Shown: piece by piece, positions 34,153 through 41,119 of the stretch
How the letters are laid out: each line of letters starts with the position of its first letter
Numbering within the stretch: position 1 is the first letter of the stretch
From: Brucella pseudintermedia
GTDB lineage: Bacteria; Pseudomonadota; Alphaproteobacteria; Rhizobiales; Rhizobiaceae
Direction: 5' to 3'
Assembly: GCF_008932435.1 (NCBI RefSeq)
Contig: NZ_WBWE01000020.1
Coordinates: 1-44,336 of the forward strand
DNA length: 44,336 nt
The notes under the pieces: generated by a model
Told to the model about the DNA's origin: nothing
Database searches by the model: none
Seen by the model: only the letters and a program-made list of their open reading frames with translations
Position numbers and translations under genes: made by a program

Positions 34153-34211
34153 AGAATCCGAAGGATTCTATGTTAGGTAAGTTAGAGGGGCCGGAATCCG
34201 CTTTTGGATTC
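34153..34211. repeat. Two inverted repeats of GAATCC/GGATTC near the iterons
   Basis: AGAATCC-GAA-GGATTCT is perfect at 34153-34169, and GAATCC (34194-34199) pairs with GGATTC (34206-34211). The same 6-mer is thus present four times in 58 bp, next to the iterons. It may be a protein-binding site of the origin or the end of the repA transcript. Confidence 0.5.
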
Positions 34212-34227
34212 ATAAGGATATGGGCCA

Positions 34228-34320
34228 TCAGCGTTCCCGATAGTACGGGAATCGCGTTCCGGATAGCACGGGTTCCAGCGTTCCCGATAGTACGGCTCTG
34301 TCCCCACCTTATCCACCGAC
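34228..34320. other. oriV: Candidate replication origin: three iterons and a DnaA box
   Basis: Three direct repeats of about 20 bp, GCGTTCCCGATAGTACGGGA (34231-34250), GCGTTCCGGATAGCACGGGT (34254-34273) and GCGTTCCCGATAGTACGGCT (34278-34297), are spaced 23 and 24 bp apart, about two helix turns. TTATCCACC (34309-34317) follows, one base off the DnaA-box consensus. The block lies directly downstream of repA, as in other RepA-type origins. The rest of 33990-34341 holds nothing else that I can assign. Confidence 0.75.
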
Positions 34321-34341
34321 CGACGCGGCAAGCTGAACCGA

Positions 34342-35205
34342 TCATCGTCCACCCCCTTCCCGCCCGCGCGGCACAATGATTTTCTTCGGTGGTCCCGGGC
34401 GGAATGTGAGACGTTGCCTGCCATCCGGATCGTCGGCCAGCGCGAGGCGGTAGCCCGGAAGTGGCTGACGCTCGACAATGGCGTGCAGCTCGAAACGGAA
34501 ACGCCGGAAAGGTGAAAGACTGCCGGATTTGAGATAGAGGTGTTCAAGATCGAAGCTCCAGCCCCATTGCTGGCGACCGCCATGCTTACGCACGAGACGG
34601 TAAAGCCAGCGCTCAAGCCCGCCCATCAGATCGAAATAAGCCCGGTCAATGGTGAGGATCAGGGCGTCATCTATGACGCCGGCATAGAACCAATCCGCCA
34701 GGATGAGTTCTATGCCGAGCGGCCGGCCGGTCGCATCCAGTTGCTCTTTCCATTCGGCGATCCACGAGAAGCGGTGCCGCCGACGCTCTGACGGCTGGCG
34801 GATCGATGTAACGACTGTTGTGGATTGAAGCCGGTCCAGCGCTGCTTTCAGCCGGTCATAGTTCAGGCCGGAATCCGTGCGGCCGATGAAGGAGAGGATT
34901 TCGTAAGGCGTGGCGAACATGAAACGCGAAGTCTGCAAGCCATTGTCGCGGGCCTGAACGATCTGCGAAGCGGCCCATATGAGAATATCGGCGTCCCAGA
35001 TCGTCGCCATGCCGTGTTCGGCCGTCGCTTCGACCCGGATCGACACATCGCCCATGCGAAAGTCGATTGGCCTCACGCGGCGAGACTTGGCCAACGAAAA
35101 AAACGGCCACGACATGAGATCCTGCGCATCGCGGGTGGCGATGTCGCCGCTGCATGGACGGAAGAGTTCAAGCTGCTGGCCCTGATATATCCGGTGCGAG
35201 GACAT
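34342..35205 (-). CDS. repA: Replication initiator protein A (RepA)
   Basis: A protein of 287 residues of the RepA type common on proteobacterial plasmids and Tn4371-like ICEs (pVS1-like). Recognisable parts are DLMSWPFFSLAKSRRVRPID, GMATIWDADILIWAASQIVQ, FMFATPYEILSFIGR, YDRLKAALDRLQSTTVVTSI and RAYFDLMGGLERWLYRLVRK HGGRQQWGW. It would bind the iterons at 34231-34297. The C-terminus is basic (KKIIVPRGREGGGR). On an ICE, such a gene allows the excised circle to replicate; on a plasmid, it is the main initiator. The window does not show which. Confidence 0.9.
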   Translation of the reverse strand: MSSHRIYQGQQLELFRPCSGDIATRDAQDLMSWPFFSLAKSRRVRPIDFRMGDVSIRVEATAEHGMATIWDADILIWAASQIVQARDNGLQTSRFMFATPYEILSFIGRTDSGLNYDRLKAALDRLQSTTVVTSIRQPSERRRHRFSWIAEWKEQLDATGRPLGIELILADWFYAGVIDDALILTIDRAYFDLMGGLERWLYRLVRKHGGRQQWGWSFDLEHLYLKSGSLSPFRRFRFELHAIVERQPLPGYRLALADDPDGRQRLTFRPGPPKKIIVPRGREGGGR

Positions 35206-35217
35206 GGCGGCGTCCGC

Positions 35218-35499
35218 TCAGCACGCGGCGTCAGCGGCAAGGTCAGTGTCTGCGTCGGTGTCCAGCACCTGCAACAGTCGGGGTGGTGCGGCTTCGGACG
35301 TCGATAGACGGGCGGCGGCATCAATCCATGCCTGAAGATCGGCGACAGTGTAAACGACACGACCGCCGAGCTTGCGATAGATCGGACCGGTTCCGTCACA
35401 ACGGTGCTTTTCCAGCGTCCGGGGAGAGAGGCCAAGAAGGTGGGCAGCTTCCACCGTGCGCACGAAACGCGGCCAATTCTCTTCGATCTTCTGTTGCAT
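35218..35499 (-). CDS. Helix-turn-helix (AlpA/MerR-like excisionase-type) protein
   Basis: A protein of 93 residues, MQQKIEENWPRFVRTVEAAH, with RTVEAAHLLGLSPRTLEKHR as the winged helix-turn-helix, and GPIYRKLGGRVVYTVADLQA WIDAA, the usual second part of HTH_17/AlpA-like proteins. ATG 35499 is five bases after GGAGG. It lies 12 bp before repA in the same direction. In Tn4371-like elements a similar gene precedes repA. It may control repA or take part in excision; the sequence does not decide. Confidence 0.88.
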   Translation of the reverse strand: MQQKIEENWPRFVRTVEAAHLLGLSPRTLEKHRCDGTGPIYRKLGGRVVYTVADLQAWIDAAARLSTSEAAPPRLLQVLDTDADTDLAADAAC

Positions 35500-35654
35500 G
35501 TGGGCCTCCATCGCAGTCGCCACCGGAACGGCGGTTCTGTTGCGAGGATGGCGAAATTTATGCGGCCTGGCGGAGTGACAAAATAATCGCCTGCGTAAAT
35601 GTCCCCCATGCCAGTCGCACCAAAGCCGACGAACGATAGAGGCGAGCAGCACGG

Positions 35655-36305
35655 TCAACGGCGCGGATGGTCGGGAAATTTCTGGAACGGGCAAAGCAGG
35701 CGCGGATAGCCGCCGTTGATCATTTCCTGCGCAGCGCCATAAAGACGGGCAATGCGCCTTCGTTCGGACGTGTTTTTCCAGTCGATAGAACGCAGTCTGC
35801 CAAGTTCCGTGTTGAGAAGGACGCTGGCGATTTCCTGACGCGATGCGCCTGCCTCCACGCCGTCCCATACGCGCAGCATCAGGCTGAACCTGTGGAGTTG
35901 GTAGCGGGAAAGGCGCAACCAGTATGGCAACGGTCCGGATGGCTTGCCGCTCATCCAGGAGACCAAACGGCGGACGCATTGCTCGCGTTCGGTGTAATAT
36001 TCGTCAGGCGGCATCTTGATGGCGGCACTAATGATCCGGCGTCCGCATGGAAGCCAGACATAATGATCGCCGTGTTTGTCCCTGACGACCGCATGGAACC
36101 CGTCCGCCGTCATATGCCCGGCAAAGGCTGGATCGAACGGATTGAGCAACGGGAAGCCGTTGAAGCCCGCTGGCGCGGGTTCAATGATGATGGTTGCGGG
36201 AAACATTCGCGGATGCCAGAGCGGTCGCGCCACCGGAGCCGGCTGAGATGGATCAGCCGGGAAAGGTGACGCCCCAACGTTGAGACAATCGTTTCTCGGC
36301 TTCAT
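35655..36305 (-). CDS. DUF2285 domain protein
   Basis: A protein of 216 residues. The N-terminal half has VARPLWHPRMFPATIIIEPA and GFHAVVRDKHGDHYVWLPCG, and the C-terminal half has DUF2285 features: LRLSRYQLHRFSLMLRVWDG, AGASRQEIASVLLNTELGRL and WKNTSERRRIARLYGAAQEM INGGYPRLL. These proteins resemble DNA-binding regulators and lie in the control regions of rhizobial symbiosis ICEs and Tn4371-like ICEs. ATG 36305 overlaps the preceding gene by 53 bases; ATG 36206 is possible but would cut the conserved LWHP part. Confidence 0.82.
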   Translation of the reverse strand: MKPRNDCLNVGASPFPADPSQPAPVARPLWHPRMFPATIIIEPAPAGFNGFPLLNPFDPAFAGHMTADGFHAVVRDKHGDHYVWLPCGRRIISAAIKMPPDEYYTEREQCVRRLVSWMSGKPSGPLPYWLRLSRYQLHRFSLMLRVWDGVEAGASRQEIASVLLNTELGRLRSIDWKNTSERRRIARLYGAAQEMINGGYPRLLCPFQKFPDHPRR

Positions 36306-36465
36306 CCTGTTCCGCGGAGCCGGAAGCAGGGCCTTCGAAAATTTGCTTGTAATCGTCGCGGTAACGTTTATTGCGGCGAAGGAACTCGAAGGTCATGCCA
36401 CCGCGTCCAAGACGCCGCAGTTCTTCTTCGAACCGTGGCGAGGTCCAGTCCTGCAATGCTTCCAT
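36253..36465 (-). CDS. DUF6499-type transcriptional regulator domain protein
   Basis: A protein of 70 residues starting MEALQDWTSPRFEEELRRLG, with TFEFLRRNKRYRDDYKQIFE and ending RWGVTFPG. The pattern W-(T/R)-S-P-x-(Y/F) plus F-L-R-R-N-x-x-Y-R-x-D-Y is that of the DUF6499 family, always found just before a DUF2285 gene, as here. GGGGAG stands ahead of ATG 36465; the longer frame to 36576 has no family match. In rhizobial ICEs, similar proteins are joined to the DUF2285 protein by frameshifting to control excision; here the frames overlap for 53 bases, so this is worth a check. Confidence 0.8.
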   Translation of the reverse strand: MEALQDWTSPRFEEELRRLGRGGMTFEFLRRNKRYRDDYKQIFEGPASGSAEQDEAEKRLSQRWGVTFPG

Positions 36466-36581
36466 GCCACTCCCCTTGGGAAACTCAACCTTGGGATGGT
36501 GGGAGTATTGGCGAAGTTTCTGGGGCCGGAATACACAAAATTGGAATATGATCTTGCGTCCGACCGAAGGGGCCAAGCACT

Positions 36582-36845
36582 CTATTGCATGGGCGGTTCG
36601 AGAAGATGGCGGTAGCCGATTTCGGTCATCCAGCGGGCGCGGGCAAGGTGCGTTTCATGGATACGCCGGGCGCGTTCCGGGTCGGCATCGACGTCGATAC
36701 CGAAGATGATGCGCACGGCGTCGCGCCAGTCAGCTCCCTCCTCGTCGGCGTCCAGAAGACGAAGGTAGGTTGCCAGATGGGCTTCATCATAGGCGTTCAC
36801 CCTGTCGGTCAAGGGTGGGCCATTGTCCCGCAAGGGCTTCTTCAT
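36582..36845 (-). CDS. Small DUF2285-family protein
   Basis: A protein of 87 residues with YDEAHLATYLRLLDADEEGA DWRDAVRIIFGIDVDADPER ARRIHETHLARARWMTEIGYRHLL (spaces mine), the common small DUF2285-type protein of these elements. It precedes the DUF6499 and DUF2285 genes. Such small proteins are thought to act with the larger ones in control, but no role is proven for this one. A 14-bp palindrome lies 82 bp upstream. Confidence 0.8.
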   Translation of the reverse strand: MKKPLRDNGPPLTDRVNAYDEAHLATYLRLLDADEEGADWRDAVRIIFGIDVDADPERARRIHETHLARARWMTEIGYRHLLEPPMQ

Positions 36846-36926
36846 GGGGCCTCTTCGCAGAAAGCCACGCTCAAAACGGACCAGTATTTTATCCGTCTGC
36901 GGGGTGACAGTTTCATGACGGTAATA

Positions 36927-36940
36927 TCCGCAATTGCGGA
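36927..36940. promoter_or_regulatory. Perfect 14-bp palindrome, candidate operator
   Basis: TCCGCAATTGCGGA is a perfect palindrome between the XRE gene (36989-37201) and the DUF2285/DUF6499 operon (starting 36845). Its place 82 bp before the operon and 49 bp after the XRE gene suggests a binding site for a dimeric repressor. Confidence 0.55.
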
Positions 36941-36988
36941 ATAGCCTTATACCTGAAACGTCTTAGCAGGGCTGCGGTTGGACATCTG

Positions 36989-37201
36989 TTAGAGATCGTT
37001 GCGAAAAAATTCGATCGGATCGACATCGAGCGCTACGCCGAGTTTTTCAAGCGTATCGACGGAAGCTGAATACTCCGCGCGCTCAAGCATACCGACATAG
37101 TTGCGATTGACCTTGGCGCGATGGGCAAGCTCTTCTTGTGACATGGACCGATCATGTCTCAACCGACGCAGGTTCTTGGCGACTCTCTCCCGTAAGCTCA
37201 T
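36989..37201 (-). CDS. XRE-family helix-turn-helix repressor
   Basis: A 70-residue protein, nearly all HTH_3: NLRRLRHDRSMSQEELAHRA KVNRNYVGMLERAEYSASVD TLEKLGVALDVDPIEFFRND (spaces mine). It would bind DNA as a dimer. It lies ahead of the DUF2285/DUF6499 genes on the same strand. Similar small XRE proteins keep transfer genes of ICEs silent; that role is inferred. The upstream region has two direct AATATACT repeats that could be its own operator. Confidence 0.9.
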   Translation of the reverse strand: MSLRERVAKNLRRLRHDRSMSQEELAHRAKVNRNYVGMLERAEYSASVDTLEKLGVALDVDPIEFFRNDL

Positions 37202-37224
37202 GGGAAAGCAGTCACCGACTACCT

Positions 37225-37247
37225 AATATACTTCCACCCAATATACT
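37225..37247 (-). promoter_or_regulatory. Direct repeats AATATACT in the XRE gene promoter
   Basis: AATATACT occurs at 37225-37232 and 37240-37247, 15 bp apart. On the minus strand each gives AGTATATT, a good -10 element, 24-46 bp before ATG 37201. They may be a promoter with an overlapping operator. Confidence 0.5.
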
Positions 37248-37277
37248 AGTGATTCCTGAAAAGGGAAAGTGGCTCGT

Positions 37278-37320
37278 CAAAAAACCTGTGCGTGGTCTTG
37301 CGAGCCGGTCACAGACCGGC
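37278..37320 (-). terminator. Weak candidate terminator after the DUF932 gene
   Basis: GCCGGTC (37304-37310) and GACCGGC (37314-37320) form a perfect 7-bp stem with loop ACA; on the minus strand TTTTTT follows about 20 bases after. The distance is longer than usual. The remainder of 37248-37456 shows nothing I can assign. Confidence 0.35.
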
Positions 37321-37456
37321 GAGCGGCGGCCGTGCCGTCCAGGCGCGGACACCGCCGATCCGATTTGCCTGTGGCGTAAACCGGATTTCGCTGGAAGGAT
37401 CGGCGCAATCTGCGGCGGAACCGCACCGCCATTGCTGGCGGCGCGGACCTTGGCTG

Positions 37457-38653
37457 CTACGACGCCCGTTCAAGCAAGGTCTTCGCCTTTCCCTCCAGTT
37501 CAAGGCGGGTATCCTGATTGGTCTTGGTGCGGGCATGGGCGGTCATGCCCTGCACAAAGTCAAAAATCGTCTCCGGGGGCCGTCCTTCCTCCTGCAAGAC
37601 GGTTTCAATGATCTTGCCGGTTTCGGCCTTGCTGAAACCGCGACGGCGAAAGAAGGTCTCCCGGTCCTCGTCGTTGTGGGCGACGATCCTTTCCCGCGCC
37701 GCCTTGATCCCGGCAATGAAGGGCGCGGGGTTGGAATTGGCGAAGCTGCGAAGCGCGGGCGCGGCTTCATGGGCGAAACGCTGCGCCGCAAACTTGCTGT
37801 GGCGGATGGTTATTTCCTCGAAATTTTCGACGCCCCACAAATTGCGATTCATGCAAACTGCTCGCAGGTAAAAGCTTGCAATTCCAAGGGTCTTGCTGCC
37901 GACTTCGCTGTTCCACGCATAAAAGCCGCGAAAATACAAATCCGGCTCGCCGTTCGGCAGGCGTCCGGCTTCAATGGGGTGCGTATCGTCCACCAGAAAC
38001 AGGAAGACGTCACGATCCGAAGCGTAAAGCGTGGTCGTGTCCTTGGTCACGTCCACGAAAGGATTGTGCGTCATGGTCGCCCAATCCAGTACGCCGGGAA
38101 CCTTCCACATGGTATCGCCCACGCCGTTGCCCGCGATCTTCATCACGGCTGCGACAAGCTCGTGATCCCAGATGCGCCCGTAGTCCGGGCCGGTTACGGC
38201 GCGCAATTCAATGCGGCCGTCCTCCGTTTCCAGCGTCTTCACCAGTTCGGCGCGATGCGAAAGCAAGCCATGCTGTAGGTTGATGCCTGCCAGCGGCGCG
38301 GGAAGCTGGCGCATATAGGTTGCAGGCGCTCCGACAAGGCTGCAAAGCTGGCCGAAACTCCAATGCGTCGGCGCAATCGGTTCATCCTGTCCGGGGACGA
38401 TAATCGAAAGCCGTTCCGCATTGTCGCGGCTGGCGTCCACGCGCACGGCGCGGCTTTCGACGGTGCGGGCCGTGGCGCGATCCGCCCGCGCCTTCACGGC
38501 GTCGTAAAGCTCGGTGAGCGAAAGAAACCGCTCATCGTCCGGGCGCGAAAACCATTCCGACGAAACGCGGTCGATGTTCACGCCGCGCGAAATGTCCACG
38601 CGAAAACCCTTATTGATTGGCTGGCTGTTGTGGCTGCTGGTGATGACATTCAT
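37457..38653 (-). CDS. DUF932 family protein
   Basis: A 398-residue protein that begins MNVITSSHNSQPINKGFRVD and holds FLSLTELYDAVKARADRATA, HWSFGQLCSLVGAPATYMRQ LPAPLAG, AVTGPDYGRIWDHELVAAVM, DVFLFLVDDTHPIEAGR, and RGFYAWNSEVGSKTLGIASF, all typical of DUF932. These proteins are frequent on plasmids and ICEs and resemble phage/plasmid-like protein YfdQ/gp49 and LGT-type proteins; their function is not known. ATG 38653 was chosen since the frame upstream enters the shared structured leader. The gene is led by an RNA-like element at 38672-38770. Confidence 0.88.
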   Translation of the reverse strand: MNVITSSHNSQPINKGFRVDISRGVNIDRVSSEWFSRPDDERFLSLTELYDAVKARADRATARTVESRAVRVDASRDNAERLSIIVPGQDEPIAPTHWSFGQLCSLVGAPATYMRQLPAPLAGINLQHGLLSHRAELVKTLETEDGRIELRAVTGPDYGRIWDHELVAAVMKIAGNGVGDTMWKVPGVLDWATMTHNPFVDVTKDTTTLYASDRDVFLFLVDDTHPIEAGRLPNGEPDLYFRGFYAWNSEVGSKTLGIASFYLRAVCMNRNLWGVENFEEITIRHSKFAAQRFAHEAAPALRSFANSNPAPFIAGIKAARERIVAHNDEDRETFFRRRGFSKAETGKIIETVLQEEGRPPETIFDFVQGMTAHARTKTNQDTRLELEGKAKTLLERAS

Positions 38654-38671
38654 GGTCCTTGCTCCTCTTTT

Positions 38672-38770
38672 TCCCTTAATTGCCGAAGGCATGTCCCTCG
38701 ACATGCCTTCCGGGGGCGCGAGAGTGCGCGGGGATGGAAGGGGACAAGTGCCGGCGAGCATGGCCGGGTT
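38672..38770 (-). ncRNA. Candidate structured leader RNA before the DUF932 gene (copy A)
   Basis: About 100 bp, similar (roughly 85% by eye) to 44062-44158 ahead of the ParB-like gene. In transcript sense it has CCGGC-N7-GCCGG (38767-38751), then a perfect 11-bp stem GAAGGCATGTC/GACATGCCTTC with loop GAGG (38710-38685). The stem ends 32 bases before the ATG. A compensatory pair change against copy B supports a folded RNA, or a palindromic protein site. Confidence 0.65.
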
Positions 38771-38861
38771 GCGCGCAAGCGGGACGGATTGGAAAGCGAA
38801 GACCATGAAAACAGTGAGCCGTCCTGAGAAGCGGGCGACCCTGCCATGCGCAGGCGGCGCT

Positions 38862-38902
38862 TGAGGGGAGAAAGGGGAAAAGTTCCCCTTGGTTTCCCCT
38901 CA
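38862..38902. repeat. 41-bp imperfect palindrome downstream of the DUF736 gene
   Basis: TGAGGGG (38862-38868) pairs with CCCCTCA (38896-38902), with further pairing AAGGGGAA/TTCCCCTT inside. It lies downstream of the DUF736 gene and upstream of the DUF932 leader, so it may end transcription or protect RNA, though it lacks a T-run. Confidence 0.45.
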
Positions 38903-38903
38903 T

Positions 38904-38932
38904 GATCGGCTAGGCTTCAGCCGTAGCCGATC
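38904..38932. repeat. 29-bp hairpin next to the 41-bp palindrome
   Basis: GATCGGCTA (38904-38912) and TAGCCGATC (38924-38932) are perfect arms, and GGC/GCC pair again within. Two strong hairpins side by side after the DUF736 stop (39030) suggest a bidirectional terminator or RNA-protecting structure. Confidence 0.45.
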
Positions 38933-39029
38933 AGGACAATGGGCGCGCAGCGCTCCGTATGGATTGATGGCGGCGGCGGGCATGAGCATGGCGAAGCCCC
39001 GCTTTCGCGGGGCCGGGCCGGTGGCCTGT

Positions 39030-39341
39030 TTAGTTGGTGGCGCGGCGGCGCGACCAGATCAGGGCCATATCCTCGCTGTCCGTCGCGACCAGGCTCGCAT
39101 AGATCGGAGCGGGGAACGAGGGATCGTCCAGCTTCACCGAGAGGTAGGGGTTGCCCTGCACGGACTGCTTCTTCCATGCTGCTCCGAACTCGGTGGCTCC
39201 GGCGAACACGCGGAAGTCCGGCCCGTTTTCGGTTTCGTCCTCGGCCGGGATGAACTTCACCGACTTGACGTTGAGGTTGAGGGTCTTGATCGAGCCAGCG
39301 AAGCCGTTGTCGGTGCGGGAGAAAGTGCCGATAGTAGCCAT
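39030..39341 (-). CDS. DUF736 family protein (second copy)
   Basis: A protein of 103 residues: [80 protein letters not shown] and ending [11 protein letters not shown]. This is a full-length DUF736 protein, of unknown function. AGAAGGAAA stands ahead of ATG 39341. It differs from the DUF736 near traF, but its sequence and even its upstream DNA are matched by a decayed plus-strand copy at 39703-40045. Confidence 0.92.
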   Translation of the reverse strand: MATIGTFSRTDNGFAGSIKTLNLNVKSVKFIPAEDETENGPDFRVFAGATEFGAAWKKQSVQGNPYLSVKLDDPSFPAPIYASLVATDSEDMALIWSRRRATN

Positions 39342-39433
39342 ACCATGTTTTCCTTCTGCTGATCGGGCCGCGCCCATCGCGGTCTCGATGATGGTCGATG
39401 GACCGGGGACGATCGGCCTGCACCCACCGGGGT

Positions 39434-39456
39434 CCCCGTTGCGCTTGCGTAAGGGG
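39434..39456. repeat. Hairpin element 1 (GGTCCCC-stem-GGGGTGGT)
   Basis: CCCC-G-TTGCG-CTTG-CGTAA-GGGG forms a stem with one bulge and one G-T pair. Its flanks (CCGGGGTCCCC before, GGGGGTGGT after) match hairpin 2 at 39536-39559, while the stem bases differ but still pair. Confidence 0.5.
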
Positions 39457-39535
39457 GTGGTCCTTAGGGCCGGAATGAAATGGAGGGCGGCCGGTGGCAG
39501 CTTTTTTGGATCGCGATGCAAAGCCAAGCCGGGGT

Positions 39536-39559
39536 CCCCATGCGGCTCGCCGCATGGGG
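39536..39559. repeat. Hairpin element 2 (perfect 10-bp stem)
   Basis: CCCCATGCGG and CCGCATGGGG are perfect arms with loop CTCG. It shares flanks with hairpin 1. Both lie in the 361-bp spacer (39342-39702) between the intact and the decayed DUF736 copies; the rest of the spacer shows no gene I trust. Confidence 0.55.
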
Positions 39560-39702
39560 TGGTTGGGCGGCGGAAAAAAGTTGTCGCCGGACGTTGCAGG
39601 ATTGAGATCGAGGCGGCGCTTGCGTCGCCGGTCTTCGGTCAGACCAAATCAATCGAGATCGCGGTGGGCGTGGTCCGGTCGGCGGAAAAAGGAAATCACG
39701 TC

Positions 39703-40045
39703 ATGGCTGCTATCGGTCAGCACTTTCTTCTGCGCCGACAACGGTTTCGCTGCCTCCCTCGCAGGCAAGCCCCTCAATCTCAACGTCAAGTCGGTGAAGT
39801 TCCCTCACGGTCGTCATGAGTCGAAACCGAAAACGGGCCGGACTTCCGCCCATGCTGTTTGCTGGAGACAGTGGGTTTGGAGCGGCATGGAAAGAGCCTG
39901 CCTGTCCAGCGCCGGGCAATTCCTACCTCTCGGTGAAGCTGGACGATTCCTTGTTTTGCTCTTCGGTCGCCTCCATGCGGGCATGGCCGGGACGGACAGC
40001 GAGGATATGGCCCTGATCTGGTTGTGTTGCTGTGTCATCGACTGA
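39703..40045 (+). pseudogene. Decayed, inverted DUF736 copy
   Basis: On the plus strand, pieces of DUF736 appear in different frames: [23 protein letters not shown], then [31 protein letters not shown], then [10 protein letters not shown]. They line up with the intact gene at 39030-39341 ([47 protein letters not shown]). At least three frameshifts, including a 4-base insertion after the sixth codon, break it. The similarity extends upstream of the ATG (ATCGAGA-CGCG-TGGGCG-GG), so a segment with its 5' region was duplicated in inverted orientation. Confidence 0.85.
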
Positions 40046-40105
40046 ACAGGCTATCGGTTCGGTCTTGTGGAAGCGCTGGCTTTTTCGGGCGAATGCCGCC
40101 GCCGC

Positions 40106-40200
40106 CATCCCTTGCGTTAGGGATGGAAGCCCGAAGGGTGAAGACTGCTTTAGCGGGCTTCAGCGAAGCCGACAGCCCGGCCCGCAGGGCAACGCCCATA
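40106..40200 (+). ncRNA. Candidate structured RNA with two exclusive stems
   Basis: CATCCC-TTGCGTTA-GGGATG (40106-40125) is followed by GAAGCCC (40126-40132), which can pair with GGGCTTC (40155-40161); the latter can instead pair as GGCTTC-AGC-GAAGCC (40156-40170). GACAGCCCGGCCCGCAGGGC follows. It looks like a switch or a remnant of one; no plus-strand gene follows, since the next gene is on the other strand. I recall similar blocks in other mobile elements, near DNA-metabolism or anti-restriction genes (radC-type RNA motif), but could not verify this. Confidence 0.45.
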
Positions 40201-40253
40201 TCTTCCTCGCGGCCTGCATCATGCCGTTCGTCAAAAGCCCAACAAATGTGGAG

Positions 40254-40673
40254 TTAGCGGTCTTCATGGAACATGGACGGGTCGTCCAGCCTCGCCAACG
40301 CTGACGCTCCAACGAACCCGCCACCGATGAGAGAAAAGATTTTCCGCCAGACTTCGGACGGAACCGCCTCGCGGGCGATGCCATGCACCAGGGCGAAACC
40401 TGCAATGGCAGCAGGAAGCGCGAATAACAGTGCGATGGCAAGACGCAATCCCGGTGAGCGCAGCGTGGCGTAAAGATAGGTAAGGAAACCGTAGGAAGCC
40501 ACGCCCGCAAACAGACCAACGATGCCAGCGCCGAGATAACCGGCTCCGGTAGCGAAAGCGAAGCGGGTTGCCATGACGGCGAAGAAAAACGGCACGGCAT
40601 AGGTCGCCAGCATATAGGCCAGCGAACACATGGCGATGACCATCACGACGGACAATGTAGCGAACACAATCAT
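40254..40673 (-). CDS. Small membrane protein, unknown function
   Basis: A 139-residue protein with about four hydrophobic helices (MIVFATLSVVMVIAMCSLAY, ATGAGYLGAGIVGLFAGVAS, LRLAIALLFALPAAIAGFAL and KIFSLIGGGFVGASALARLD). I do not recognise a family. It is the last gene of the group that begins with the ParB-like gene, 71 bp after DUF2958. Its C-terminus is DDPSMFHEDR. Proteins of this sort often sit beside DUF2958 on plasmids, but no role is known to me. Confidence 0.7.
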   Translation of the reverse strand: MIVFATLSVVMVIAMCSLAYMLATYAVPFFFAVMATRFAFATGAGYLGAGIVGLFAGVASYGFLTYLYATLRSPGLRLAIALLFALPAAIAGFALVHGIAREAVPSEVWRKIFSLIGGGFVGASALARLDDPSMFHEDR

Positions 40674-40744
40674 TCCCGGTCTCCTTGCATTTCTTTCGGT
40701 TAGGCGCTCCGGCGCATCAGGGTCCGACGCGCAGGAACAGTGTT

Positions 40745-41119
40745 TCAGGTGACAATCCTTCCGGCGTGGTTTGCGATTTCGGCATATCGGCTGAGGCGAT
40801 ATTCGGGCCTGAAATACAGGTCACGCTCGACCGGCAGGCCAAGCCCGCCGCGAACGTCCTCAATCTCGGACAACATGGCGTAGCCAAGTTCAGGACTGCC
40901 AAAGCCAAGGTCCATCAAGCCGAATAGCCGCAAATCACCGTCCGGTTCCTCGTATGCTTCGGTAATCAGCCATGTGGCCGAACCGTCCGGAGTGAACAGC
41001 TTCACGACAGGGCGCGGATTGAAATCCTCCTGTTGCTCGCTGGCGCGGCCATTGGCGATCAGCGCGGCGCGCAGATCGTCAGGGATCAGGAGTTCGGTTC
41101 GGGGAAATCGCCGTGTCAT
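40745..41119 (-). CDS. DUF2958 family protein
   Basis: A protein of 124 residues, MTRRFPRTELLIPDDLRAAL, with PRPVVKLFTPDGSATWLITE, DLRLFGLMDLGFGSPELGYA and GLPVERDLYFRPEYRLSRYA, the clear DUF2958 pattern. The function is unknown; the family is common on plasmids and ICEs. ATG 41119 overlaps the stop of the coiled-coil gene as ATGA. Confidence 0.92.
   Translation of the reverse strand: MTRRFPRTELLIPDDLRAALIANGRASEQQEDFNPRPVVKLFTPDGSATWLITEAYEEPDGDLRLFGLMDLGFGSPELGYAMLSEIEDVRGGLGLPVERDLYFRPEYRLSRYAEIANHAGRIVT

Noticed and set aside
38779..38903. Minus-strand frames upstream of the DUF932 leader
   Set aside because: Short frames with no ribosome-binding site, falling over hairpins; similar frames upstream of the ParB-like gene are equally unconvincing.
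39342..39527. N-terminal extension of the second DUF736 frame
   Set aside because: The frame is open to 39527 but the extension lacks DUF736 similarity; ATG 39341 has a ribosome-binding site and the family's usual start.
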